Made by a program: the position numbers and the translations under genes. Shown here piece after piece: positions 11,317 through 21,165 of a DNA stretch of 64,000 nt; within the stretch, counting starts at the first letter, position 1; each line of letters opens with the position of its first letter. The stretch comes from Brachypodium distachyon (Eukaryota > Streptophyta > Magnoliopsida > Poales > Poaceae): positions 20,016,501-20,080,500 of the forward strand of contig NC_016132.3 in assembly GCF_000005505.3 (NCBI RefSeq), written 5' to 3'. Under the pieces are notes generated by a model. The model ran no database searches. It saw nothing but the letters and a program-made list of their open reading frames with translations, and was not told the origin of the DNA.

Positions 11317-13179
11317 TCATATACTTGGTCAAAAGAGCCTGAATGGGTGCAGGTACTTGAGGAGCAGCCTGTGCATCAACTTGTTCCACCACAACTGCAG
11401 CCCAAATGTCATGTCCTTTGGACCATTTGACCACCTGCTGAACAGAGATTTCCTGTAGAGTATCAGGAATGTCAGGAGCAGAAATCCCTTGAAGTTTGAC
11501 CCTTCTGCTGTGATAGGAAAATTCTATCCATTTTTGATCCCAGTGACATGTCATGGCCCCCCACTGTTTTAACCAATCCATGCCAAGAATAGCGTCATAT
11601 CCGCCCAATTGCAACACACGAAAGTCATACTGAAAAGTTTGGTTCTGAACCCACCAAGTCAGACCAGTGACTTGGCGATAACACTGTAAGAGAGCACCAT
11701 TGGCCACCCTAACTGACTGAGGGGACACTGCTTCAGTAGGACAGTTAAGAACTTGGACCAACTGAGAATCAATAAAGCTATGCGAACTGCCAGAGTCTAT
11801 CAGGAGAATCATCACTTTGTTGCCCACTAATGCACGTAACCGAATGGTGTCAGGATGATCTGCTCCAGAGAGTGCATTGAGGGAGATATGCATCTCTTGT
11901 ACATCATCAATCTCCTCTCCTTGAGTGATAGCATCGAGCACATCATTAGACAATATTTTTGCCGCTTGTAGAGCTTTGAGCTGAGGAGGTACTGCAATGA
12001 CACATTGGTGGCCAGGGGCAAACTTCTCCCCACACTTATAGCACAACCCATGTGCTTGACGATAGTCTTTCAGCTGCTTAGCCTTCCACATTTCCCCTTT
12101 ATCCATTTTGGGACCATGAGTCACACGGCCATAGCCCTCAACTCGTGGAGCACGAGCAGCCTGAAGCACAGACTGCCGAGAGAGAACCCCTTCTTGTACT
12201 GTGCCATACAACGCAGCATCAGCCACAGTCGATGGCAACTGCACCTCAACAGCAGATTTTACCTCATCTTTCAAGCCCAGAATAAACTGTGAAACCAGCA
12301 TCAATCCCCCTATTGACTCATCACACAAACGAATTTGATACACCAACAGATCGAATTGGCGACGATACTCAGTCATAGAGCCAGTCTGGCGAACCAACAG
12401 CAACTCACGAATCTTATCACGTTGGGTATTATTCTCAAATTCCTGTAACACGGCAGCGCGGAACTCGTCCCAATCATGCCAACCCTTAGTACGTTTGTAA
12501 GCCTGGTACCAGTGTGCAGCACTATCGCGCAAGTACATGGTAGCAGCAGCAACTCGAAACCCAGGTGGAATTTGATACATGGTGAAAAACATATGACACT
12601 GATCAATCCAGATGCTAGCATCGGTCCCATCAAACCGAGGAAAATCCATCTTCGGAGTCCAACCACGACGATGACCCGAATCTGACTGACCAAATCCTCG
12701 GTCGCACACATCAAGCGAGATGGGAGTGGGGGAGGGAAATTGAACCTGCGGTCCGGCGGACGATGAAGCCACACCAAGATTAGGAGATGCCGGCGAGCGT
12801 GAAGGGGGTGGACCAGTAATTCGTGGCGGAGGAGGTGGTGGGGGTGGGGGAGGCCGGCCCTGGCTGAATCCCGCCAAACCCAGTTCCGTACACGGGTTGG
12901 GAATGACGACGGGCGGTGGGGCCTTGCCACGGATGCCGTTCGCGGTGACGTTGGAGGTCGCCGCTGCCGCTGCCTGCTCCTGTTGGACCATCCCAAGTGA
13001 ATCCAAGGAAAGATCCACCTTCGTCTGCACAAGGGCGAGGTGCATGGCCTGCTCCGAGAGCTGGTGGAGATGGCAGCAAAACGGTCCTCCATATCCTTGG
13101 TCTGCGCCGCGAACTTGGTAGTTAGCGCCGTCAGGATTCGTTCCTCCATGCCTTTCATGGCCTCAACCACTTGGCGCAC
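11180..13179 (-). pseudogene. Gag and aspartic protease (retrotransposon)
   Basis: Gag starts at 13179 (MRQVVEAMKGMEERIL) and switches frame near 13045, where the 621-codon main frame begins with MHLALVQTKVDLSLDSLG. The order is a proline-rich linker, the capsid core (PRFDGTDASIWIDQCHMFF to EFENNTQRDKIREL), a CCHC knuckle CYKCGEKFAPGHQC, then the protease active site LLIDSGSSHSFID and the flap-side ILGMDWL. Gag builds the virus-like particle and the protease matures Gag-Pol. The frameshift near the start makes the copy defective. Confidence 0.9.
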
Positions 13180-13327
13180 AGCGAGGGATGGTTTTGCCGG
13201 TGCCGTGGTAACGACTTCAACTCGCCGACCAACCTCAGATCGGTATTATGGCTGCAGAATGAGTCCGCCGCCAACCTCTCGTTGGATATTACGATCAAGG
13301 CTGAGCGGAAGTGAGGAAAAATCTCAG

Positions 13328-13340
13328 GGCTCTGATACCA
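13328..13340 (-). other. Primer binding site (initiator tRNA-Met type)
   Basis: TGGTATCAGAGCC in element sense, two bases inside the 5' LTR. This is the standard plant retrotransposon site complementary to the 3' end of initiator tRNA-Met. Confidence 0.92.
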
Positions 13341-13342
13341 GA

Positions 13343-13624
13343 TGTGATGTCCGAGATGGATCACCACAGGTGGATCAGCGTGAGGAGGAAGAAAGGGGAA
13401 CGAACAAGAGGGGAGAGCAGAGGGAGGCTAGATTGAATTAGGGAATATAGTTTGTTACAACTCGATACCCTCTCTGTCTCTAACTCCTTCCTACTTAACA
13501 AGAGACTCACTCACAGCCTTACATGGGCCAAGCCCAGCCTCCACGGTGCACAGCACCTACGGCCCACTCACACCTGAGTCCTTTGCTGGATTAGTCATAG
13601 TAACAGGACCCCTGCACGGTGACA
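13343..13624 (-). repeat. 5' LTR of the Reina-like element
   Basis: 282 bp. Matches 8267-8544 with about 11 substitutions, a 3-bp indel and a 1-bp indel. Confidence 0.93.
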
Positions 13625-13629
13625 CTCTT

Positions 13630-13687
13630 CTCTGCCGCCCGGGCGCCGCTCCATCCCACCGTCGGCACTGCTCCCTCCCGCACGAGG
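13630..13687. repeat. Continuation of the 46-bp tandem array
   Basis: 13630-13641 completes unit 2 (started at 8233) and 13642-13687 is unit 3, which decays at its end. See the left part at 8187-8266. Confidence 0.75.
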
Positions 13688-14737
13688 CGACCAACAGAGT
13701 TGGGTGGGGGGGGGGGGGGGGCGGTGGCTGTAGACCCGTGAGAGGCGTTTCCTCGGTGCACCCCATCGTCGAGCAGCTGGTCCTGCACCGACCGCGCGTG
13801 CCTCCTCCACTTCCTTTCTCTATCGTTCTCCGTCTCTCCCTGTCTCTGTCTCTATCTTTCTCTGTCTCTATCTTTCTCTGTTTCGTTACTGACCCCTCCC
13901 CCTTCTCTTCTCTTTTGTTTATGTTGGTAATAATGGTTATGTTGCTGGTCATATACGCATATCAATGTTGTATTAAATCTTGGAGAATTTTATCCATTAT
14001 CATTATATTGAGGAGGTAATCTCATTTTGGCACACAAATGTTACCACAACCCGGCTCATCCAGGTTAATTAGAAACCAAACAACAACCTCGCTCATCCAT
14101 GTTAGACAACCAAACACAGAAAAGAAATATCTTTATACACGTCACTAATGGCTATCTCTATCCACTTTTGCTTCCCGGCAAACCACTGTACTAGTACGTT
14201 CCTTGTGTCCCTACAAGCGTGAGAGGATTGACGCCCTTTCGACGCTGTTTAGATGGCCTTATCGTGAAGCTTATCTGGGTCATTGTTGTGTTTCTCTGTT
14301 CTCGAAGGCTCTTTGAGCGATGGTGTCTTGGGTGCCGCTGGCCTGCGGCTGGCTCCCCTCTCACTGTCTCTGTTGCGTTGCCAGTGCCGAGTGTTGGAGT
14401 TGGAGGTAGGCGGCTGCTAGAGGCGGGTTTTCTGGAGATTTTCTAGGACAGAAAGGCAGTCGTTCCCAACAGTTCCTAATAACCTTTTGTTCTACCGTGA
14501 AAATCGGGCATTCGAAACCTCCTGTATCAGAGGTAGATGGCTCCGAGTCAGAGATCAGCTGAAACAGTTGGTGGAGAATTAGCCCCACGTACCCCTTGAG
14601 GACTGGACGTGGTAGCCATTCGCAGAGTTCTTATTTCACTTGTTTGCGTGTCGCACATCCATCGTGTCATCTTGCAAATTACTATTGTCTGACTATCTTA
14701 TTCTAGTACTCCGAGTTAATCCAATTGACAATAGTTC
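13688..14737. other. Intergenic; G16 run and pyrimidine-rich tract
   Basis: A run of 16 G at 13706-13721 and a (TCTC/TCTG)n pyrimidine tract at about 13815-13890. Moderately GC-rich sequence follows without recognised coding content. Confidence 0.55.
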
Positions 14738-14962
14738 AACTTGAGCCTCTTTCTACACGTCAGGTCAAACTCCCCTCTTGCCACAACCAATAGCACTCTG
14801 CCTCCAGTGACATATGACGCCGATGGACACGCCTTCGCCGTCCCGAGATCTGATCTCAGGTCAGAATAAAATTACATTGTTGAGACTCGGGTCTTGAGAC
14901 GTAGGGTGTCGACACTTGACACTGCGAGGGCAGTTCAAACCTCTCGGTAACACCAACGTGAT
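14738..14962 (+). repeat. Dispersed repeat 'copy B', left part
   Basis: Homologous to 4369-4195 on the minus strand: CAACTTGAGCCTCTTTC, AGCACTCT, GACATATG, AGATCTGATCTC and GTGTCGACAC recur in the same order. The homology stops near 14962 and resumes at 19199. Confidence 0.7.
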
Positions 14963-15009
14963 ATACACCCATCTTCTTCACCAATTATGCGTTCTCCACC
15001 TTTTTCTTA

Positions 15010-15142
15010 ATCCCTCCGACATTTGATTAGACTGATCCTAAATTCTTGACTCAAATTTATCCAAATATGTATGTATTTATTTTTAAAAAGCGTCTAGATA
15101 CATACATGTAATATTTTGACAACGATTTAAGATTGGAGGGAG
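15010..15142. mobile_element. Stowaway-like MITE
   Basis: Terminal TCCCTCCGAC on the left and GATTGGAGGGAG on the right, with the family core GCGTCTAGATACAT and TAATATTTTGACAA. It is slightly longer than its relatives. Its right end abuts the LINE tail. Confidence 0.75.
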
Positions 15143-15144
15143 TT

Positions 15145-16540
15145 TTTTTGAAAGCCCAGCAGGTGGGGCTGCTGTTTTCATTCATAGAAGGAGAAAAAAA
15201 AAATGCAGTACATGCGCTCGAGGGGAGCAAATACAAAATGAAGAAGGCAGAAGAAGGAAAAAGAAGAAAAAGAAAAAGGCCGGGCAGGCCGGAGGAGGGC
15301 ACGCCTACTCTCGCAACATCCGGGAACTTCCAAAGGCTAGATTCCAGAGTCCCACCGTTTCCTGGATACGGGAGACGAGCTGGCCGGGCGAGAGCTCGAC
15401 ACCTTGGAAAATCCGGCGGTTTCGCTCCAGCCAGATCTCCCACAGAGTGGTCAGGGCGATCGTCCTGGCCTCAGAGCGATCGGTGGCCCGACACCTGGAT
15501 AGTCCCTTGAACCACTCGAACAGGGTGCGACGCGACGGCCAATTTTCGTGGCAGAGGCTTGGCAGCCGGAAACGCACCCCGACCAGGTCCCAGATCGTGT
15601 TCGGCCAAGGGCACTCGAAGCACAGGTGGGAGCTTGTCTCAAGGCTTCGTCGGCAAAGCTGACAAAAATAGCAGTTCGGCCACCCACGCCTCAAAAGCAC
15701 ATCCGCCGTGAGCAGCCGGTCCATCGCGAGAAGCTAGAGGAAGAACTTGCTCTTGGACCTGGCCTTGACCTGCTAGATGTCGGCCACAAACCGCGTGGAC
15801 ACGGCGTCGAGAAATTGAATCCGGTACGCGGAGCTGGAGGAGTATTGGCCGGAAGGGGATAAACGCCAGGTGAAGAGGTCGCGCTCCCCCGTCAGCGTAA
15901 TCTCGTTGACACGCGCCCACAGCTCCACGAATTTGCCCAATTCCTCGGCAGAGATTCTGCTCTGTAGGTCAAAGACCCACCTGCCGCCAAGGATGGCATC
16001 GGCAACTGACCGGTTCTTCCTGGAGGAGAGCCTGAAGAGCAAAGGCATAGCCAGCCTCGGCGCGACACCAAGCCAGCTATCGTGCCAGAAGGAGGCGGTT
16101 TTGCCGTTGCCGAGGGTCACTCGTGTGGCCACCGCAAAGAGCTCACGATCCATGTCCGAGCAAGGCACCGGGAGACCAAGCCAGGGCTTGTCGGTGGCCA
16201 CCCGCTCGTGCCACAGCCAACAGAGGCGCAAGGCGCGGCTGAGCAAAGCCAGGTTGGGCACCCCAAGACCGCCGAGGCGTTGCGGCTGGCAAACCGCGCG
16301 CCAGGGCACCTTGCATTGGCCTCCAGTGGCAGAGTCGTTTGCTGCCCACATCCAGCCATGGCCGAGACGATCGCAATCCTTAATGAACCATGCCGGGAGT
16401 TGAAGCGTGGTCATGGTGTAAATAGGCATGGCCGAAAGCACGGAACGCAGGAGCACCAGGCGCCCCGCCGTTGAGAGCAAGCCATGCTTCCAGGAGGCCA
16501 CCACGCATCTGCCTCGCCCACTCCCCAGTGTCACACCTGG
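15145..16540 (-). mobile_element. 5'-truncated L1-type LINE (ORF2 C-terminal part)
   Basis: The minus strand encodes the end of LINE ORF2 in two frames. The first, 16534-15773, holds the post-RT region (STAGRLVLLRSVLSAMPIY, WMWAANDSATGGQ, LGNGKTASFWHDSWL). The second, 15724-15305, holds the zf-RVT domain (CYFCQLCRRSLETSSHLCFEC, TLWEIWLERNRRIF). A frameshift lies near 15750. The 3' end is a T-run on the plus strand at 15143-15149 (poly-A in sense) next to the MITE. The upstream part with the RT YADD motif is missing. No clear target duplication is seen. Confidence 0.8.
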
Positions 16541-16578
16541 CTCGAAAGACTGAAACAGGAGGAGGAGGAGGCGGATCG

Positions 16579-16690
16579 ATGGCCGCGCCGCCGCCGAAGC
16601 AGGAGGAGCTACAGCCGCACGCGGTCAGGGACCAACTGCCATCCGCAGTGCCTCACGCCCTCACCAACCCTCCCCCATGCGTCAGTACTC
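16579..16690 (+). pseudogene. First-exon fragment of a nucleobase-ascorbate transporter (NAT)
   Basis: An ATG at 16579 opens MAAPPPKQEELQPHAVRDQL followed by PSAVPHALTNPPPC. This resembles the conserved N-terminus of plant NAT/AzgA-like nucleobase-ascorbate transporters (…P-K-x-E-E-L-x-P-H-P-x-K-D-Q-L-P…S-P-P-P-W). After the PPPC the similarity stops, with intron-like T/C-rich sequence. The 12-TM transporter body is absent here and downstream. It is therefore a captured or relict first exon, not a gene. It lies directly next to the truncated 5' end of the LINE. The identification rests on about 20 informative residues recalled from the family. Confidence 0.5.
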
Positions 16691-17062
16691 TTATCCTCTC
16701 CACTCGCCGCTTGCTTTAGTTCCCTTAATTCGAAGGTTTGCCGTTGCGTTTGTTCGGATATCCGCAGCTGACTTCACGTGTCCTCTTGAAGAGATATTTT
16801 ACTGTTTCCTGCATGGTCTGCCCGCGGCCGGCTTCCTCCACCCCGGATCTGCTTGCTCTCTATGCCATGATCTGGCCGCCGCCGGCCTGCTTCGCGTGAG
16901 ATCCGCTTGCTCTGCGTCAGGCATCACTCGGCGCCCTTGAGGAAGGTCGCGGGTGCATCCTCCTCTTGTATTCTTTTTTAATTTTAGATCATCGATTGCT
17001 GATTCGAGGATTGACGAGGTATGATGGGGTACTTTCAAGAAAAGTTTTGTTTAATCTTAGAC
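16691..17062. other. Sequence between the NAT fragment and the Helitron
   Basis: Looks like intron or UTR sequence of the NAT-like fragment. No other feature seen. Confidence 0.35.
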
Positions 17063-18103
17063 TAAGTAAAAAGCTCGCGCTTTGCTACGGAAGAGACTTA
17101 AAAAAACATGTTATAGGTTAATTTTCAAATAGTGGCATCTTTTACATTGCTGCTCCATTTCCACGAGAAGGCAAGACAGAGGCACCCTCTTCTCTGCCTT
17201 CTCTTTCTCGTTTTCTCCCATACCACCTGTTGCTCTCAATTCTGCCTTTGGCTTCATCAACTTACCATTGCTCCACTCTACTTTGTGTTGATCTTGATTC
17301 TGGATTCCATCATCTCTCATAGCACATTAATTGTCTAGTATGATATGAATAGAAATAGAAACATTCTTACCGCATTTAACAGAAACAAGGGCAACCAACA
17401 AGCTTGGGACATTTATTTAACAAATGGGCTGGATGGCGGCTCTGCTGGCTTGGGTTAGGGCTTGCGGGGCTGCTGCTTGGGCCGGAAGGTGGAGATGGGC
17501 CAAGGGGAGATGGGGTTGGTGGGCCTAAAGGGGGCTCGGGGTTGCTGCGGGGTCGAGGCTGCGGCGCTGGAGGGCAGCGACACACGTGAGCATAGGCGGG
17601 GGAGCGAGGCAGAGGGGCGATTGAAGGCGCGGGAGCAAGGGGAGGCAGCGCCGGAGAGGTTAACGGCGAGAGCAACACGCGAGGGTGCCGGGCTGCGACG
17701 GTGACTGGAGCTTGGCGACGGCGCTGGCGGATTGCAGCAGTGAGGGAGAGGAGAAGAGGGCACGACGAGTAATGAAGGCAGGAGAGAGAGAGAGGGGGGG
17801 GGGGAGGGAGGCGGCTGGACAGAGGAGATCGGGAGGGAGAAAGGAGCTTGAGGGGAGAGATGAAGGAGCACATGAGATACTGGGCCGGTTGCGTGGTTGG
17901 GTGGACGGGCAGGACAAGAAGAGGGGACATGAGCGAGAGAGATAGGGTTTGAGGAAGCCCGCATCGGCTAGGGTTCGGGGGTTAGACGAATGTTTTTCGG
18001 AACCGAGAATGTGCGGTGGCATATTGAGCGTAATTTTAATGAAGTGACGTATCGCGACGTCCGTACCATCACCACCAACTCCAATTTAATATATTGGTAT
18101 AGA
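17063..18103 (-). mobile_element. Probable non-autonomous Helitron
   Basis: In minus orientation it starts TCTATACCAATATATTAAA, close to the grass Helitron 5' consensus TCTMTAYTA, directly after a host A. It ends CCGTAGCAAAGCGCGAGC, then TTTTTACTTAG before a host T. The end resembles the GC-rich hairpin plus CTRR terminus of grass Helitrons, although CTTAG departs from CTRR by one inserted T. No target duplication is expected. The 1,041-bp body has no Rep/helicase. Its centre (about 17400-17960) is a CpG-rich, proline/serine-rich stretch that may be a captured 5' gene fragment. Confidence 0.5.
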
Positions 18104-18429
18104 TCCATAATGTACTATGATTGATGAGGTATTTTGTCTTGTTTTGATTTCTAAGGCGTATTTCTTATGTTCATGCCTACCTAATGTGTCACTGGCTTGT
18201 AGCTGAGGATGCACTTACCATATTTTGTGATGTATTTATAATTGACGATGTACTTGTTAATTGTAACATCACATGTATATTGACAAGGTAATAAAAATTA
18301 ATGAGATACTAAGGTTGAGAAGGTACTTCGTACTTTTGATTGTACTTGTAGTGTAGATGAGTATTGATAGAGTACTTAAATTGATGAGGTACATAAAATT
18401 GACAATATATTGTCCTCTATTCTAACGTA
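18104..18429. other. AT-rich intergenic with degenerate GATGAGGTAC words
   Basis: Variants of TTGATGAGGTA/GATGTACTTG recur at irregular spacing up to about 18680, suggesting a decayed tandem array. No gene. Confidence 0.4.
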
Positions 18430-18542
18430 CTCCCTCCATCTCATAATTTTTGTCTCAAATTTACTCAAAAATAGATGTGTCTATTCCTAAAAAAACGTCT
18501 AGATAATGTAATACTTTGACAAGAATTATGAGGCGGAGTGAG
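18430..18542. mobile_element. Stowaway-like MITE
   Basis: CTCCCTCCATCTCATAATTT at the left and ATTATGAGGCGGAGTGAG at the right, with flanking TA on both sides and the core ACGTCTAGATAATGTAATAC. 113 bp. Confidence 0.88.
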
Positions 18543-19198
18543 TACTTGACATATACCCTGATGTATTTGCTATGTACTATGATGTACAACATAAATGTTA
18601 AGATGATGTACTAATTTTCGTTGCCATGATCACGGTGTACTCAATTTTATGTGCCTTCGTGTACATTTAAAATATCCTGTACTGTCTAAATTTAAAATAA
18701 CAGTGGATGATTTTTATTATCATACACCACAATGCACCTCGCAGATTCTTTTACTAAACAAGTTTGCTTATGTATCATCATGTGGTGTGCATGTACCTGA
18801 CGCACTGTAATATGTACCAATGAGTAAACTTAGTACGAAAGGTAAGTGGCGCTCTAAAATTTCATGTACAAAAAAAACATAATATATTAGAGGAAAAAGC
18901 AGGAGAGAAAATGTGAGTGAAAAAGAAAAAATGTGTGCCTGACGAAAAGAAGAGAAAAACATAAAAGAGAGAGAAAAGCAAAGAAAATAAAAAGTCATCC
19001 GGAGATCACATCCAAGAATGTGCCCGACACAACTAGTACTTTTCTCTGCTACTCATCTCTTTCTAATATAAGACAAACTATACTAATTTGGTGTGTTGAA
19101 TGAAACATGTGGCTAAAATGATGGGGGTAGATACCACGGTGGTACCGCCTCCGCTTTAGCGAGGGCAGAGCATGACATGATGAGTTTGTCGGTCCGTG
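18543..19198. other. AT-rich intergenic
   Basis: No gene or further element recognised. A purine-rich stretch of A/G lies at 18890-18990. Confidence 0.5.
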
Positions 19199-19390
19199 TT
19201 TCACATTCTCATCTCCGTTTTCTCATGTTCACCCTTGAGTCCCGTATAATTTTTTTTTCCAGCACGCAGTACTAGTACAATTGAAGAATAGAAATTCAGA
19301 AGAAAGAGTTGAAGTTTTTTGTTTGTTTGAGAAGTCATCTCTGCGACGCCATGGAACTCGACAAGAATGTCGTCATTTGCATAAGCAAAA
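19199..19390 (+). repeat. Dispersed repeat 'copy B', right part
   Basis: Homologous to 4178-3845 on the minus strand, with internal deletions: TTTCACATTCTCA, CGTTTTCTCA, GAGAAGTCATCTCT and ACAAGAATGTCGTCAT match in order. Together with 14738-14962 it makes one copy split by 4.2 kb. Confidence 0.7.
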
Positions 19391-19804
19391 CGATGGATTG
19401 ATCGAAGGGTCGTCAGCTAAGATAAATATTGGATTTGCTCGGTGCCTTCGTTCGATCGAGATGCAAAATTGGTAGCACGTCTGACTTGAGTATGTTCAAC
19501 AGTAAATTCTACTAGTTCTATTCTCCAAACAAACTCACGAGTTGTACAAGTTTTGAGAAGTATTGATGCGTTACAGGCTTACTTAATCTGAGTTGACCAA
19601 GTTAGCATCGGACGCTGATACCATAGTTTAATCACATTTAGGAAATTTAGGGCTTCGAAAAACATACGAATAGGAAAGTCACAAGATTTCAATGTCATGT
19701 CTATTTGAATTCCACAGTATCGAGGTTCGACCAAACTTGGTTTGATTGAACATGGAAAAACAAAGATCTTGAAAAGAGATTGGAGCGGATGGAGAATCAA
19801 CTAT
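19391..19804. other. AT-rich intergenic
   Basis: No feature supported. Confidence 0.5.
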
Positions 19805-19943
19805 GAAATATAGTGCAATGGAATCCTTGGAAAATTTTTACAGAGGATTTAATCATACAAATCAAACAACTTATATAAAAAACCCAAGGATTCAAATCCT
19901 CCAAAAATCCTATAAAAATCCTTTGAGTCAAAGAGGCCCTAAG
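19805..19943. mobile_element. hAT-like MITE remnant
   Basis: The right end AAAAATCCTTTGAGTCAAAG then AGGCCCTAAG matches the inverted terminus of the MITE at 45344 (GGCCTCCTTTGATTCAAAGG). The left end is decayed. Confidence 0.45.
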
Positions 19944-20366
19944 TACCTCGTCCAAGACAATGTTTTCAAAGGGTCACAATTTAGATAAAGAATTTATCCC
20001 AACGCATCCCTATCAAACGGTTTAGTGTCACTGTGGTCTTCTTATCACCGTTTTTCAGGGGCGGAGTTAGGAATCACTAGTACAAATATTTTTTTACTGT
20101 GAAATGCTATTAAGTGTATTATGAAAACAAAATTGTTAGGACATAAAACCCTTGCTCGCCCGCCGGCCCACCCCTCTTGGCTCCTGGTCGACGACACGTT
20201 TTGACAACCCTTGACGGCCGTTGCTTTAAACAGGGGAGCCGGAAAGATCGACCTTCCCTCTCCAATGACGGTGCAATCCTTCCATTTTGTATATTTCTTA
20301 TTCTTATTTTTCCACCCGGTCGATGCACTGCATTAGCCCAGTTCAGCGCAAATTGTTCACCCCTTA
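19944..20366. other. Intergenic
   Basis: No gene recognised. Confidence 0.5.
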
Positions 20367-20563
20367 GGTCTTGTTTGACAATGGTGTATTTTTTAGTCAC
20401 AAGTGTGTTGGTATTTGAGGTGATTGGGTGTTCACCAAAAAACCCCTTCCACCCCAATCTAATCTCAGCCTACCAAACAACCATCTGAAGTTTCTATTGT
20501 TTATCAATTTGGAGTGAATTGTACTCTAAAAACACTAAAAAAACACTAATGTCAAATAAGGCC
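20367..20563. mobile_element. Tourist-like (PIF/Harbinger) MITE
   Basis: The left terminus GGTCTTGTTTGACAATGGTG and the complement of the right terminus, GGCCTTATTTGACATTAGTG, match at 16 of 20 bases. Both ends are flanked by TTA (20364-20366 and 20564-20566), the diagnostic PIF/Harbinger target duplication. 197 bp, non-coding. Confidence 0.85.
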
Positions 20564-20667
20564 TTAAAGGCCCACCTTACACGTGCATTTTCAATTGGTA
20601 AGACCCCTCTTACAAGCTCGGGTACGGTTTCTTCATTTATTTGGTTGCTATTTTGTGTTGTATATTA

Positions 20668-20935
20668 CTTCCTTTATTCTAAAATGTAGAGCGTATAACT
20701 TTTGTTAGTTGTCAAACTTACTAAATTTATACTAAACATATAGCGAAAAATATCAACATATACAATATCAAACTAATATACTATGAAAACAATATTTCAC
20801 AATGAATCCAATGATTTTTATGTGAAACCATAGATGTTGATATTTTATTTTATATAAGTTTAGTCAAACTATAAAAAATTGAATTATCAAAAAAGTTATA
20901 TAATTTACATTTTTTTGTTTTGAGAATAGTTGGAA
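20668..20935. mobile_element. Possible MITE
   Basis: The left TTCCTTTATTCTAAAATGTA...TATAACTTTT and the complement of the right end (TATTCTCAAAAC...AAATGTAAATTATATAACTTTT) are imperfect inverted repeats around an AT-rich centre. Target duplication unclear. Confidence 0.45.
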
Positions 20936-21067
20936 CGGTGCAAGTTTTTTTTTTAGCGAATGGAACGGAGCAAGCCATCTGTTGAGAAATTTGGCCTCCT
21001 TGCTTCAGCTTCTGGACCGGCTTACTAGTCAAAAAAGCCACCTGAGGAAAATTTAGACATAGTTTTT

Positions 21068-21165
21068 GTACGGCCCATTTTATGAAGATGGGCTGGACCC
21101 AAACTTTCTGCTGTACGGCCCATCTTATGAAGATGGGCTGGACCCAAAATTTAGACGGCGTGGCC
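21068..21165 (+). promoter_or_regulatory. Duplicated palindromic site-II elements in front of the RNase P gene
   Basis: A 45-bp unit starting GTACGGCCCAT is repeated at 21068 and 21113. Each contains GGCCCAT...ATGGGCT as an inverted repeat; the second is near-perfect (GGCCCATCTT-ATG-AAGATGGGCT). A third GGCCCA follows at about 21163. TGGGCC/GGCCCA 'site II' boxes are TCP-factor sites common in promoters of plant ribosomal and RNA-processing genes. Their place just upstream of the CpG-rich first exon fits the RNase P subunit gene. Confidence 0.65.

Larger units (their letters stand above)
8267..13624 (-). mobile_element. Reina-like Ty3 chromovirus LTR retrotransposon
   Basis: A 5.36-kb element bounded by two LTRs of about 280 bp, with a perfect 5-bp target duplication CTCTT (8262-8266 and 13625-13629). 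On the minus strand it carries gag with a CCHC knuckle, protease, reverse transcriptase, RNase H, integrase and a C-terminal chromodomain. This order, the short LTRs and the element length fit the Reina clade. Several frameshifts, an in-frame stop and a small deletion make it non-autonomous. The two LTRs differ at about 11 aligned positions plus two indels by eye, i.e. about 4%, so the insertion is fairly young. Confidence 0.93.

Noticed and set aside
17376..18022. Proline/serine-rich open frames on both strands
   Set aside because: Low-complexity frames in a GC-rich block inside the probable Helitron; no family match, all frames open from composition alone.
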